Shown: positions 14,301 to 27,538 of the stretch, in pieces
Position numbering within the stretch: the stretch's first letter is position 1
Layout: each line of letters starts with the position of its first letter
Source: Oxyruncus cristatus
Taxonomy: Eukaryota > Chordata > Aves > Passeriformes > Cotingidae
Length of the DNA stretch: 64,000 nt
Direction of reading: 5' to 3'
Assembly (NCBI GenBank): GCA_013399855.1
Contig: VXAY01002056.1
Span: forward strand, 2,285,009 to 2,349,008
Translations under genes and position numbers: made by a program
The notes under the pieces: model-generated
Seen by the model: the letters and a program-made list of their open reading frames with translations, nothing else
Databases searched by the model: none
Told to the model about the DNA's origin: nothing

Positions 14301-16480
14301 GAGTATATCAACATATTGACTCATAAGAAATTTCTAGGACTTGGAGTGTTTTCTGTTGGGTTTTTTTAATGTGACTATACAAAAGGAACTGCTCTTAACG
14401 TTACTCTCTACAGCAGCCTGCTTTGCTGGGGGAGGCACTCTGGCTGTTCTCTTCCTGTTTTTCCATATCCCTCTCCTTTCAGAGGCCCCTCATCATGATG
14501 ACCCATCCATTTGGCTGAGGGCTGCACGCAGCTGCCTCTGAAAGAAGCCAACTGTATTCTTGGGTCAGCTGGAGAAGTCGGCTTGATTACAACCGTAGGG
14601 ATATCCAGCACTTCTAATGCCCGTAACTGAGGGGAGAGAAGACCTAGGCCTCACCTCAGGTTTCAGCAAAGGTGCAAAATATATCAGCTGGCACACAGCA
14701 AGCGCTCAACAGCTTCAGGCAATCCAGTGCAGAAAGGCTATTTTATTTAAGGATTTTCTGCTACAAATTCGGAACCACAGCCTTTTGTTCACATCCTTTC
14801 ATAGGCATTTGCAAGTTCTTATAATGAAAGAGGGATGATTAGCTGGCATGTTTCAGCTCAGTGGCTCTGTTGTCCTGTAGCTGGGATGTGAGAAAACTGA
14901 GTGTTTCCTAATTTCCATTAATATTTTCTGGATATCCCACAGAAATTAAACTGTCCTGAAATATCACGACACAACCATTTTTGTTATTGCTGCAAATTGA
15001 AAATGAATGTTGGCCAAAGCTTGCCATTCTCAGAGAAATCTCAGACTGAATAACTGATTACCCTGCACAAATCTTGGCAGTGCTGGGTTACCCATTTTTA
15101 GGAAAAGCAAGAATTTTCTATTTTTAATGAGAATTAACTTGATGAGGGAGGTCCAGTGAAGTAAAGTCAGTGACTTCATCTCATATTTCTTTGCTATAAA
15201 CCAGTACTATTCAAAGGATAAAAGAAAAAAAAGACTTTTAAGGTCTGTGCCCAATTCTTTGCATTTCCACTATCCCCAGCTCCACACTAGAGACCTTCAC
15301 TATTTTTTAAGATGAGGAAAATTCTCAGCAGAGTTCACAGAGATCAAGTGAGTCATTGCTCATTAAGGTCTAATCATAAAGAACCGGTCTGACGTACACT
15401 GGAGGTGGAATATGCACCAATAGTAAAACCTCAGAATTCCAGGATATGACAAATGCTGTAAACCTGATGAAATGAGGATTACTGCAGTCTTAGGGCCTTG
15501 TTGAACCCTTCTGCCCTGTGATATATCACTGCAAAAGAATGAACACTGTAGTACTGCCAAGACATATGCTGTGATACTTCTACTTAATCAACATTTTTCA
15601 TTCGAACCATCACATTATTTAGGGTCGTAATTCACTACGTCAGGAGGTGTTCAGCCATCAGTAGTATCACATATATCCAGGACATGCTATTAAATGGGTT
15701 TACTGGTGACAAGTGGGCACCAAGTCCCAAAAATATTGTGCTTTTTTAATACATCTGAACAAAAAGTTTCACTGCAAGCGTAGAAAAGAAGTACAGCCTT
15801 GTATTTTGTTCACCAAACAGTACTATAACCCCCTTCTCAGCTTATGTGGTAGTGTTGTCTATAATGCAAATTTTCAAACCTCTTGCATATTTGCGCATCA
15901 CTAAACTAACAGTTAATTCTTAGCACAAGTCTGACTCAGACAAAAAAAAAGCAAAATTTGTTCCCTGAAACACTTATAATTAGGGACAAAAGCATCAAAG
16001 ACAGAAGAGTAGACCTGTCAAAGTAGAGCTGGGCAATGCTTTAACAGTGTGCACTCAGGCAGTCTACAAGTAAATGACCCAGCAGGTTTAGGCTTTCGGA
16101 ACGGATTTCAAGATAAAGAAAAATGGTACCCTGTTGGAAAGTTCAGGACACTCCAGCTTCCAAGGAAGCAGGGATTTACATAGGAACAGACATGGTTAGG
16201 CATGGAATCGGCTAATGATTGTAGAGGTCTGTACTCATGGGCAAAACCTGCTAAAATCAGGTGAGGTACAAGTGGTATATAAAGAGAGAAGAGATATTGA
16301 ACAGTTTTAGTATTCAGATTACAAGTGTGAACTGGACACATTCAAAGGAAGTGGAAACAAGATTTTGACATGATTAAAGTGACAGTGAACAGTGGAATAT
16401 GCACAGTGTTACACAAGACCTAAGGTATCTTGGAAAGTCTAGTGTTGAGTAATTTGAACAGCAAATAGCTGAACTCTCAC
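5306..16480. other. Intergenic stretch with no recognisable genes
   Basis: About 11 kb between the DTWD1 3' end and the last recognisable NNT-like exon. Open frames are all shorter than about 125 codons, lack consistent splice context and match nothing I know. The missing NNT domain III exons would be expected here on the - strand, but I could not find them. Only short homopolymer tracts stand out (A-runs near 10010 and 11145, a T-run near 11370). Confidence 0.55.
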
Positions 16481-16638
16481 CCAGGATAATGATGGAATTA
16501 GACTCCTTTATCAATTCAATAGCTTGGTCTAATCCAGCTTCAGTGTAAGTTCCAACAATTTCCATAAGTTTTCTTCCTGCTGTAGATGCTGTGCCATATC
16601 CACCCAAAAGTGACATTTGGCAAAGATCTGATAGTGGC
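16481..16638 (-). pseudogene. NNT-like exon: start of NADP(H)-binding domain III, last recognisable exon
   Basis: Acceptor ctcatttag and donor GTGAGA bound the exon. It reads ATIRSLPNV, one extra base, then [40 protein letters not shown] and II. NNT reads AMNRSLANVILGGYG and continues to NSIIITPGYG. Here TP is reduced to L just before the donor, damaging the entry to the NADP-binding loop. No later domain III exon was found downstream (5.3-16.4 kb). Confidence 0.87.
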
Positions 16639-17806
16639 CTAAATGAGAATACATTAAATAAGCATATTGGTCAAAACACCAGTTCCAAGTCCATTAAAAG
16701 AATCCCAAAATAAATAGTTCATTTGCTGTAAGTTCCCATGTAGTTTGTTTGGGAAGTCAGACTGCGTTATTCTTCAGCTCATTAAAGTTTACTTTAACAA
16801 GCTGTGAAGCCAATACAGAAATGGTTCAACAGTTCAGTATTGCATTGCCTTTTTTTTTTATGAAAGCTTCAGGATCCCACTTGGCATAAAAATCACATTT
16901 CAAACAGATTTTCAGATACTCTTTGGAGAAAACCTTGTTTTTCAGCCATTTTTAAACAATTTCTCTTCTTCTCCCTAAACTACCTTAACATTTTCGTAGT
17001 GAAACAAAGATATTCTTTGTTTAAATAACATCTCCCGTCCTGCATGTTATGAAACAGCACATTTCTCATTTCCTCAGAGCCAGTTGCTGGGTGAGATCTT
17101 TCAGTGAAGGCCATTCAGTGTTTTATAAAATATTAACTTACATGGTTGGTTTCACGAGTAAATCACAGTGCTGTTGTTGCTTTTTCTGGTTGTTTTTTAA
17201 GTTCAGTTGCCAGATTTAGTGTACTAGGAACTGTTTACATGCAGAAGGGTTAGAACTCAGGCCAAACTAAGAAAGTTCTCTTATGGTATAAGATCACCAG
17301 TGATGGGAAGGAGTCAGCTGTCCCAAGGACAGTAGTTTGTTCTCCAGGAGAACTTTAAGTGCCTGTCAACATGCAGTCTGTGACCAACCAGGACTGAGCT
17401 GGTAGCACATTCACACTGTTAGGTGAAGTGCTTGAGCTACAGGCAATGAAGCTGCTAAAAAACAGGGGAGAAGTGAGGAAAGGCTTTCCTAGCACATATG
17501 TGTTGCTTGCAATCCTTGAGTTGGCTCTGCAGTGTTACACATCATGCAATCCAGACATATTTTGATTGCTTTACTCTCCTTGGCATTTTAGGAGTTTGTT
17601 TGCCAAATTCTAATCTAGAAAACCCACCAGACATCTATCCAGTTGTCATAACTTTTCATATTTACTGCCATTATGAGCGAAATTCTGTCAGGGAGCCAGT
17701 CCAGTCATCCAATATTCTGTAACATCTTATTTGTAAAAGTTTCCAGAGTAGATGCCTTAGTATTTTTTCACACAGAAAAGGGGGAAAACTAGTGGCATTT
17801 CCTTAC

Positions 17807-17971
17807 CACACACAAAATGCATGACAGCACAGCTCCATCCAGAGGAACCAGTCAAGACACCCACAACTGTCAAGACTGTTGCCAAGAAGAAAACCTTCTG
17901 GACACAAGGCCAGAGTAACTGTCTGGCATTTGAGTAACAGGCATATCTGCTCCACCTACAGCTGTCAGTCC
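17807..17971 (-). pseudogene. NNT-like exon: domain II, GGADMPV...IGSSG block, multiple frameshifts
   Basis: Acceptor gagattgcag and donor GTAAGG bound the segment. Three successive frames are needed: GLTAVGGADMPV...DSYSG, then LCPEGFLLGNSL, then TVLTVVGVLTGSSG...MHFVCG. NNT reads LTAAIGGADMPV, NSYSG, ALCAEGFLLNNNLL, LLTIVGALIGSSG and SYIMCV. Splice sites have outlived the reading frame. Confidence 0.85.
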
Positions 17972-18594
17972 CTGCAATCTCGTATGAACCACACAAGGGA
18001 AGGAAAAATTAAATTCATATTTCAAGAGATGATACAATTCCAAAAATATTTACTAAGTGAAACAAAAGCAAATGAAAGTTCATTCAATCACTCGGTTAGC
18101 AGAAGATTGTTACCTATGATCATTACTGGGTTTGGTCATGTAAGCAAATGTGCCTTCAGAATTTTTGCTGAAAGATTATGCAGGCATAATAGGAGCTGAA
18201 ATCATTTGTTATTTTGCAGGACAAAACCCTTACTCTTATTTCTTTCCAACACTAGTCCACAGTTATAGCAATGGCTAGGATTACATATACATCTGACTAG
18301 GTAAACATCCACAGCTTATTTTACAGCACTGTTGCTGGCTAAAAAGTTTTGGATCTCTGCAGTGTGGTTTGTGGGATGCTACAGGGTCTTGCAGACTTGT
18401 TAAGGAATTTCTGTAGAGCTAGATAAACATTCTGCAGAGTGCTTTGTTGATTCCTCATCATTTATGCCAGTTTTTTCAGTTAACATGCAAGGCTGCACTG
18501 TGGCTGCCATTCAGTGAGCACTGGACATGCGTGCAAAAAACTTACATTTATTTGCAATGAAACAGTTCAAGAATTGCTGTCTTGAGACTATTAC

Positions 18595-18764
18595 CATAAT
18601 TGAGGAGTGCATGCTAATCCAGTGGTGTAGCTTGGATCCAATGCAAAAATTTATCATACTAGCCACGGATGCTGTCAGCAAGACGAACAAGCCAACTAGT
18701 GGTGCCCAAGGAAGAAATGATGCCAAGTTCAGCAAACCTGGGAGCAAGAATGGCTGCTCCAGAG
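18595..18764 (-). pseudogene. NNT-like exon: domain II, LLLPG...DPSFTTG block, frameshifted
   Basis: After acceptor tcactacag the - strand gives LWSS, a shift, then FLLPGLLNLASF (NNT LLLPGRHLLNAGLL). A further shift gives DPSYTTGLACT (NNT DPSFTTGITCL). The end is truncated compared with the family before a GTAATA donor. At least two frame changes are needed to follow the protein. Confidence 0.75.
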
Positions 18765-19497
18765 CTGTAGTGACTGTAGCACTAAAAGTATTTTTAATGC
18801 TAAAGCACCAGAAATTAAGACAGGATACAGATGCAGAATTAAATTACCAGAGATACCGGTCCTCTTGGTCATTAGTTTAGCTGAAAGAAAGATCCACCCA
18901 TTTCAGATACAAGAAAAAAACGTAAGAACTTTTTTCGGAAGGAATTCTCAGAAATGGAAGTGCTCCAGCTCCTATCATACTCATATTTCAGCCTTGTTAA
19001 TTATAAGAAAACAAAAGCAGTTTGATATGATTGCTTTATAATAGCAAATAGGACAGTAATTATTCAGAACACAAAGCTTCAATAGCTGTGTAACTTCACA
19101 GTAGGAAATAATTTCTACTTAGGGACCTAAAAGATCTCTTCCTCTAGCCAATTGCTGTTCACATGAGTCTCTTAGGAGTAAAGCTCTATGGAATCTAAGT
19201 CAGATTCTCAGATAAACAAACACTCTTTAACAAATCCAAAAAAAAAAAAAAATCCTTCAGATCAACATCAGCTTCTCTCCTAATCAACACAGAAGCCAAA
19301 GTCAGTAACCTCCTTCTACTTGTGTTCCAGTCCTACCAAATTTTTTAAGCTAAGTTGTATAAGACTACTTCCCCCCCTTGTAAAGGACCTAAGACTCCCA
19401 CTCCTCCTAGGATTCAACTGGATTTTTAGGAAAACAGAAAAGGGCCTCTAGTGAACTGCATCCGAAATTTCACATGACAGACCACAGTAAATAGTAT

Positions 19498-19732
19498 CCA
19501 GCAGTTTTTCATGAGTCACTAAAGCAGCACTGAAAGCTACAACCCAAAACAGCGCCCAGATGTGCCACCACTTTGAGAACCTTGGCAGGAGGGTGAACAT
19601 CAAGGTGTGGATATTCCATCATATACTCGGCAATTTGTGTAAGAGCTGCTGCTGCCAAACCAACTGGACTGTGAAAGGCAGCTACAAGCTGAGGAAGGTC
19701 AGAGATTTCAATTCATTTTGCAATACTAAGAC
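19498..19732 (-). pseudogene. NNT-like exon: domain II, CGA-to-TGA-type nonsense, frameshift and lost donor
   Basis: After acceptor tttttgcag the frame reads GLSIAK, TGA (19713-19715), [20 protein letters not shown], then [14 protein letters not shown] and [14 protein letters not shown] has [20 protein letters not shown] at the start, so the TGA falls exactly on the arginine. One extra alanine codon follows VGLA. A net 2-nt loss then shifts frame to [14 protein letters not shown], matching VTFSGSLIAYGKLQ. The expected donor GT is AT (CTGG|ATACT). This exon keeps the longest continuous similarity in the locus. Confidence 0.88.
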
Positions 19733-20614
19733 CTGCAAAATTAAGTTATTTAAATCCAAAATAAAATATTACATTGTGTTTCATACTCACAGCATAAACA
19801 GACCATTGAGCAAGAAAGGACTGTTTACTTTTGCTGTTTTCCTTTTCATACAATGAATTAGAAATGTAATAGTTATTGGAAATTTTAACCTAATTTAAGT
19901 CTTTTCCAAAAATACATTGCTAGAACATTTTGGGATGACAATTTGTAAGAAACAGAGCCAGAACAGCTCCTTTGAAGCCACTGTTTCTCATGTATGGGAG
20001 AGAATTGTGCGGATGTAGTTGCCAGAGTTTCTGAATACATTTTGCCTACAGAGAATCAAGGCAGGCAAAACAGCTCTGGATGCATTAGAAACTGCCACAA
20101 TCTAAGTGACAAACTGGCAAAGAGGAAGTGCCTTCCCCTCTTCTCTCTTACCAAGTTTCAGCCTTAACCTTTAAGACTTTCTATTGGCCTCCATAGTATT
20201 AGATACAAAGTCCTTCTTAACAAACCAGCATGAAAACGAAATTTTCTAACATTTCTTTTCCCACAAGTTTATTGTGATTCAGATCAACTGAGGCAGTTGG
20301 TGGATTCATAACAAGAACATTTTCTCAGTTGAGAAAACAAGTGGGAGGTTCCAAAAACATCAAACTAGTTCAGTGCTTTTTGAAACACCAATTTTTCATT
20401 TCAGAACAACATTTGATTTCAGCAAAACTTAAGTTTTTTATCAGCAGTTAAGATTTTTTCACCCTCACTTATACTCCCCCCTTAGTTAAGAGTGCCACCT
20501 TTAGGAATTCATGTTTTCATGATATACTTTCCTATCCTCTGACAGAACAGGAAACTAATCAATAACAAGGATGCTGTGGATTGAGCACATACACTGTGGA
20601 AGAAGTGCACATGG

Positions 20615-20746
20615 CCACTGTGCCACCCAGAGCACTTCTAGAGAGGATTTCTCTGCTCCTACACCTTTGACACCCTAATCATACCAGGGCCATTCCCAAA
20701 TCCAGAAGTGTTCTCAGCCAGCACTTCCACACAGCACACAAAAGAG
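20615..20746 (-). pseudogene. NNT-like exon: domain II, LCCVGALAG...LGNALGMIG block
   Basis: After acceptor gtacttcag the - strand reads SFVCCVEVLAENTSGFGNGP then GMIRVSKV, matching NNT SGLCCVGALAG...ARLGNALGMIGVAGG with a deletion of about four codons. A stop follows. A shifted frame then gives EILSRSALGGT, matching ELLAQMSGAMALGGT. At least one frameshift lies between these blocks. The downstream donor is not canonical. Confidence 0.72.
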
Positions 20747-22634
20747 CTGAAGTACATTAGTGGAAAACCCAAAAAAACCCCAAAAAGTAAAGAAAAAAAT
20801 CAAACACAGTATTTTTGTACTTCAAACTGATTTAAAATATCCAGGAGGACTGAGAGTAAATAGTTTATCTTTAAAGATGAGAAAGATGTCTCCTTTGTTT
20901 ATTAATGCAAGTGAATATCCGTTTCTGATTATAAGACTTCTGCACATTCCTCTCCTCACATTTTCTGGTTTCTGCATTTCTTTAAACACCAATCCACTGA
21001 GCAGCTATGAAACTAATTAGCAACCCAGCCACTCAGTTCCAGGATCCACTGACATATATTTGAGGACATGTTTTCAATTAGCATCAACACTGATGTATTG
21101 TTTTCTAATATTAGTCTACAATGCCTCAATTACTGCCTTAGTCTTTATTGTTTTCAGGCTTATTTCTTATTACTCTATCCCAATAGAAAAATACTTAGCA
21201 CATTATTTTAAGCTGAAAGACAAAAAAAGAAAAACTACCTTTGGTAGATTTGCCCTGCACTGTGCACATTTACAAATGTTTTGGTCGTTATACGATACTT
21301 TTACCCTTAAAGAATATTTTATCAAGGTAAATATGAAGTTCTGATTCTCTCACATTTCGATTTTAGGTATTTTTATGTAAAAAAATGCTCTGAAATTCCT
21401 ACATGACCTCACTTAGTAAACATGCAGTCATCCTTCTGATATTTAAAGAGCAAGACATAGTGACTTAATTTTAAATAATAAATTGTCCTTTAACCTACAT
21501 CACTGAATGGGTTGAAAGTATGATCCAAAACCATGTAGTCAGAAAAATCAATGATGCTCAAATCATAACAGACAGATATTGCTGTTCAACAACATTCTTG
21601 GAACACTTGGAAAGGCCAAAGACCATCTGTCAGCTGGTAGCTGCAAGAAATATTTATGGGCTTTTTGGGAGTTTAAGTCCAAAGGCTTCAGTCTGACAAA
21701 AGGGAAACTGTCATATAAGGATATTAATAATCCTGAGATGGAGCAAGTTTATGGATATTGTATCCCGAGGAGATCTGGGGTTAAACAGAAGAGCTGTATG
21801 ACTGTATCAATGGAGATTTTACCATGGTCTGTGGAAAAGATGCAACATAACAAAAAGCAACATAAATTTCCCAGAACACCTCTCACGTATTCATTTGTGA
21901 GACAACTGAAAAAACTTTGCCTCAATGACTTTACACCTTATCCTTAAGGAGCAACAGTGCAGCATATTTTGATCCAGTGTTTATCTAGTTATTAACCTGA
22001 CCTTCAATGAATGAAGTCAAAATATAAGTGTAAGAATTAGTCTCCTTTATTTACAGGCAGAATATAAGCTGAAAATATCTGCTACTGTTTCCAGTTCAGT
22101 CTGAGCTCTCTCAGTCTTTGAAACATTTATTATGGATTTTATTGATCCATTCCTTTCATGTATTGTAGCACAGATGGAATTTTTTTCCTTTCTTCTTTTA
22201 ATGCACAAGCTACCCTATTATTATGGTAATACAATCTAATTTCAAAGAATGGGATTCCATTACAAAACTAACTGTGAAACAACAAAAAATGAAGTTCTGT
22301 TACTATGTATTTTGACTGCCATATAACCTTCTGATAAGTTCCAGGACATCAATCAGATTTCTCCCCAGTGCTGGTACCATTTGAAAAACTTTAAAGAATT
22401 AATGAAATCCAACACCTCATTTCTTCCAGGGTAAGTGCTGAACAACTTCTTAGGATGCTGGAAGCTTCAAGGGCAGGTAAGAACCAGTTCAGGTCTGATT
22501 ACTATCAGATTGTTTTCTTCACAAAATACTTCCTTTCTCTGTCTATAGGAAAGATGAATGCCAGTTAAGTTCTACCTCTAATAAGAAAGAGCTCAGTTTT
22601 AATAAGTTTTGACCAACACCTGCATCTGGATGTA

Positions 22635-22691
22635 GATTAAAAAATAGCAAATAAATTCATCTTAAGGTGGATTTAAAAAATAGCAAATAAA
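22635..22691. repeat. Direct repeat of about 21 bp with short spacer
   Basis: Two copies of a segment containing taaaaaatagcaaataaa lie 14 bases apart. Confidence 0.85.
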
Positions 22692-23469
22692 AGTAAATAT
22701 GTTCTCTGTCCTGATGTACTTAAACTCTAAACTAGGTATACAGATTGGTACCTCTGCAGATGAATTAAGTTCTCAGATGAATGGATTTGTGCTTTTGTAG
22801 CTGACTGAACATTATGGAGCAGGAAATGCAGAGCTGTTTTCTCTTGAATGAAACACAGCACAGTCAAGGGAAATGCTCAAATAAGGACAGAAGAAAACAA
22901 AAAGGCTATAAAATAGTTTCCCTGGCCCTAGGGACAACAGATTCCATTATATAATGAAGAGGGATGACAAATAGTTGCCCATATAAGTGAGTGGCTTTCC
23001 TAGAGGACCGTTTTCCAGGAGGGCCTGATTCTGCACATATCCCTTGTTCCTCACTGCTTGCAGCATTAATACTCCAGGCAGGATCAGGCCCTTTGCTTGC
23101 TCATATGCCTGGCTCTGCTAGTCAAGGCCACCCTTGGAGTTTTGGGTTACTTGGCCACTGAACAAATTCTACCTTTGTTTTTCCGTGAGAGTTACAGAAC
23201 TTCATTCTACATTAGGTGGAAATCTAATCTATCTGCTCTTCTGTCTTCTGTTTTGAAAACTAGACCATAATCTTTTAAATAAGCTCCAAAGCCTTTCATC
23301 TTCCATTAAATAGAACCCTTCCTTCTGTTGTAAACTACCTATTCCACAGGTTTCCCAGTTTCTGTAAGAAACAAACAAACAAACCTTTCTTTTCTATTGA
23401 TGTAGACTTCTTCTCTACAGGCGTTTTTGGGGAGTGTTTTAGAGGAATCCTAGCATGAAGATTCTTATC

Positions 23470-23590
23470 TTCAATCACTGAAAAAATTAAATCACGATTC
23501 AGGGTCCCTTTTCCACCTTTTCCACATCACTGGGTGTCCACAGATTGACTCAGAAACCAGCTACATCATTTATAAGATCTGCTACATCCA
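23470..23590 (-). pseudogene. NNT-like exon remnant: domain II, with stop
   Basis: A degraded - strand segment reads NDVAGF, TGA (23550-23552), then V. A later frame gives WKRDPES-FNFS. NNT has SSVNIAGGFLVTQR then MFKRPTDPPEYNYLYL. The TGA occupies the leucine position (TTA to TGA). Order and spacing fit; no splice sites were assigned. This is one of the weaker segments. Confidence 0.5.
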
Positions 23591-24169
23591 CTCAAATAAC
23601 GGACAAATAACTGTGAGATCCTGATCAGCATGACAAACCCACACCCAAATGTACCACTTAACCTACAGTTTCATCAACTAAAGAAACATTCTCCTTTTTT
23701 TGAGATATCTTCCCTTTTGAGCTGACCATGCAAAAAGAAGCTGGTCCTGTGCAGGGGAAAAAGCAAAGGATATAGACACACATACCTGTGCTGGACTCCA
23801 TTTCTCATCTCCTCTTCTCACTGTTCCCATTAATTCTGTTAAACATTTTCTGCTTTGGTCCTCTTACCACTCACAAAAACATGTATATTTACAGTAGAGA
23901 CAGTGGGTATAAATACGAAGTTGATGCTCCTGTTGGCATTCCTCTATGATCATTATACAATCCTTTAGTTGCCAGTAAAATTTCGGTGCATGAATATGCA
24001 TCATGAATTTGAAGTATATTTAGTATGTTTAGTGCCTGGAGTAAAAGTTTTAAGGCAGGAACTCTTAAATTCTAATCTCATTTGTAATTCACTTTGGCTA
24101 AGTCATTAACATTGTTTTGGTTTCCTGTAGGTCCCTCCTAACAAAATTGAACTCAATTCTGTCATAAAA

Positions 24170-24318
24170 AGCATAAGAGAGGAGAAGGCAGCAGACAGAA
24201 CACTTGGCAATAATAAATCCACTTTCTGATATGAGAGGCAAATGGAGGCCAGGTGTGACTCTGTGGGTACTGTGATAACCACTCTTCCAAACAAGAACAA
24301 ATGTGGTCACTATTCGAC
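24170..24318 (-). pseudogene. NNT-like exon: first membrane helices of domain II, open
   Basis: After a T-rich acceptor (cctttttttag) the frame reads RIVTTFVLVWKSGYHSTHRV then TPGLHLPLISESG and IIAKCSVCCLLL. NNT has [30 protein letters not shown] and ISGLTAVGGLAL at the same spacing. No stop occurs, but several membrane glycines are replaced (for example GG to CC). The 3' limit is approximate. Confidence 0.8.
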
Positions 24319-26794
24319 TAAAAAAAAGGAGCAGAAGAAACAAGCACCAGTCCCAAAATACTTGCCAAACCTATAAAGAAAAAAACTGTGCTCTCAGAAG
24401 AGTAAAAAAGCACTTTTCTTTATTAGTCATAAAATAAAAACAGGCCTAGAACCCAAACCCTACTTGCACTGAAGTTGTGTCACTGACACCCGTGGCAGCA
24501 GGAGGCATTTCCTGCACATGCTTTTGCATTCATAACTTGTATACATTGTTTTTGCCAGAAAACTAATTTGGGAATAATAGACTCTTGGTCAACCTGAGAA
24601 TGAAGCGGGTACCCCAGGATCCGGCAGATGCACATGGGACTGCCAAACTAAATTTCTGAAATAAAAAATATTCCACTTGGGCAAATATGGAGAAATGGTT
24701 CATCAAAAAAAGCCAAAATTAAATCTGTCTTAAATTCCCCAGCGACTTCTCACAACCTTTACTGCATTAGTAGAAATACAGACCACAGTGTAGCATCTGA
24801 ACATTGTTACAAGATGCAGACCACACAAAGAGTTCAACAATACTTCCTCGGGAGAAAATATTATTGCTTCCAGTGCTAGTCTCTTTGACCATATGTGTTA
24901 GTGGTTTAAGAAAATGTTTTTCCCTCTTTAGGAAAAGACTTGATCATGTCATTAATCCAAGATAATAAGATATTCTACTCGGAGACATGCTTTGTCATCA
25001 CTTTTACAACATTTTGTTAAATATACCCAAGTAAGTTCTGAGCAAATCAAGGTACGGAATTAATTTCTCTGATCAAGACAAAGCCCAACAGAGCAAGATA
25101 TTACAATCTCACTCTTAGAAATCACAAGAGTTTACCTTTCACTGGTACTGTCATTTTAGGAAGTCTTTAACAAAAACTTTAAAACTTGTATGCAAATTGC
25201 CCACTGTTAATCAAGGACAATAGATCCTCAAACAAGGTTGATACTTTGGACAAAACACTAAGTCCATGAGCCTGGGAGGAAACATTAAGGGAGATCTTTC
25301 AGATGCTGTACAAAGTTTGGTTAAAGAATGAGTGAAACAGATTTCCTTCTCTGATTTCTTCCTTTAAAATTGACTTCCCCTACTGTCAAAATTTGCTTTC
25401 CTTGAACTAATAGATATTTCTTCTGCTACTCATTCACCTTGAACTGGAGCCTTGAAGGTAGTAAACCCCTGAAAAGCTGTGCTATACATATCACTTTCTG
25501 TTGTCATTTGCATTATTATTTCTATCATTTTTAATGCAAGGAGCATAACAATCTTGTTTATGAGAAAAAAATTATTTAGCACAATCAAAACCTTGCTATA
25601 TGATTCATTTTCCCACTCTGTACATTTATTTCAACACAGATAATGACATCTGGAGTTATGCAGTATCCACAGGCCCTGATCCAAAAGCTTTTAAGACCAT
25701 CCTATGTTAATTTGAATTGGCCCTGGATGAGGTCCCTAACCTATGCTATATTGGCTCTTTATTTCACATATAATTAACATCAGAAGAAATTTCTTGGTAA
25801 CAAAAGGCATACAATGATTCACCAAGGATCCTGAAAAGTTGCATTTTTAGCTTTTCATTTGATTGAAAAGCAACATGATATGTCAGAAACCCTGACTTAC
25901 AACCGCCTGCTGCTTTTCGATGTTAATACACACCGCTTTTCGGGACCTCTCTTTACTTTTACATAATTATTCCCAGCATGGCTTATCATTTAAATGCCAA
26001 ACTGGCAATGAGAAGTATAAATTAATTATCTTGTACCTTTTATATAAATTCCATTTATGGTCATAATTTTCTTAGATTATGAGGATAGGACTCTTCCTGT
26101 TCTTGTGTTTTGGTTTTTTAATAGAAAAGGAGCTGTTCCTGGAAAAGGTTTTTGAAATAATACTTTACACCTTCCTGTTGCAGAACAAAAAAATCATTAT
26201 GATGGATCACTATCTTATCTTGCCTTTATATCATGGGCTGACTGTTTCAGCAAAATTCTGTCATGGTCATTCATTTATCCTTCTGAAATTCATAGGACAA
26301 CTCACATGAGTAGATAGGATGGGATTTGGCCTTTATCTTCTGCTGATTACAATAACACTTGATCTGTAAAATAGCACTAACCACTGAATGCAGTCAGTTG
26401 TAAGAAACAACCAAATTTAGCCTCATATACTTTAGTTGTAATACACTGAATACTGAAAGGGGACAACAATCAAACAAAATTTAAGAAAAACCCAAAACAA
26501 ACACCAAAAAAAAGCACAATAAATTAACATTAAACAAGAACGTATCCACATCCTAGACTACTCTCCTCAAAAGTTGAACACAAATATGCTTCTCTTTACA
26601 AACACTTCCTTAGCCAAAAAGTAATTCCAGTCTGCCAATATTTAAAGTTTAGCATGACTGTACTTTGGTTTAATGCTACCTGCAGGCAAATATGGATTCC
26701 TGTCAATCTTCAATTCACCATGACTGCAGAAATTAATTTTTCTTCTTAACTACGTCCAAAATAAACTTGACTGAAAAAGAATCAGTCTATCTCA

Positions 26795-26965
26795 AGAAAC
26801 ATCTTGCATACAGAAAATTGCAGCCAGCACACAAGTAATATCAGTTTTCACAGATCTTAAGGCTGCCTCCTGATTTAACTGCATATCTAGTTCCTTTTCT
26901 CCTCCCAAATAAGGGGCCAAAGGATGTAGGAAGACATGAGGGCTGCTGCTGTTACAACAGACTAC
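26795..26965 (-). pseudogene. NNT-like exon: domain I-II linker
   Basis: An open - strand frame contains PHVFLHPLAPYLGGEKELDM then QLNQEAALRSVKTDITCVLA. This parallels the NNT linker VIFPAPTPKN...[20 protein letters not shown], with a gap in the variable proline-rich part. It lies in the correct order between the 27.6 and 24.3 kb exons. Conservation is weaker than in the domain I exons and the limits are approximate. Confidence 0.6.
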
Positions 26966-27538
26966 GCAGGACAAAGCCTAAGAATCTCAGGGCTGAAATA
27001 CTTTTGATATTCTGAGGCTGAGCCCCTGTTTGTCTCAACAGAAAGCCACTATCTTTATAAGCAGCAACACTCCACTTCTCCTCACCTGGGCACAAAGCTG
27101 GAGTCAGTGTCATCAGTTGGCCTTTGAAGTCCTTGTGTCATTGAAGTCCTCTTGTGTGTCACACACAGCCCACCTATCCCTACTTGTCAAGCACCTTTGT
27201 TCAATACATTTGAGCCCATAAACTATCTAGCACATGAAATCCTGTTGTTTAAGGCACAGCTCAGTAGGTCAGGAGATGGGCTGATTCTCAAAACACATTC
27301 TTCAAAAACCTGAAGCTTAAAGTACGGCAGTAATTTTACAGTATTGAAATTTTTATAATTCTTTTTGCCTCATATTTTACTGCTTGAAACAAGCAAGAAA
27401 TTCCCTTCCCCACATTATCAGATCAACATTGAATGATAAAGTTTCCTCAGAATGACTAAACTCACTAAGAAAGTCACAGCTTTCACAACACATTTTATAT
27501 GTTTTTATCAAAAATGTTTAAGTAGTGTTGAAACTCAC

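Noticed and set aside
21579..21947. 122-codon + strand open frame between NNT-like exons
   Set aside because: No recognisable similarity, no signal or domain, and it lies in the intron between clear - strand exons. An open frame of this length is expected by chance in AT-rich DNA of this size.
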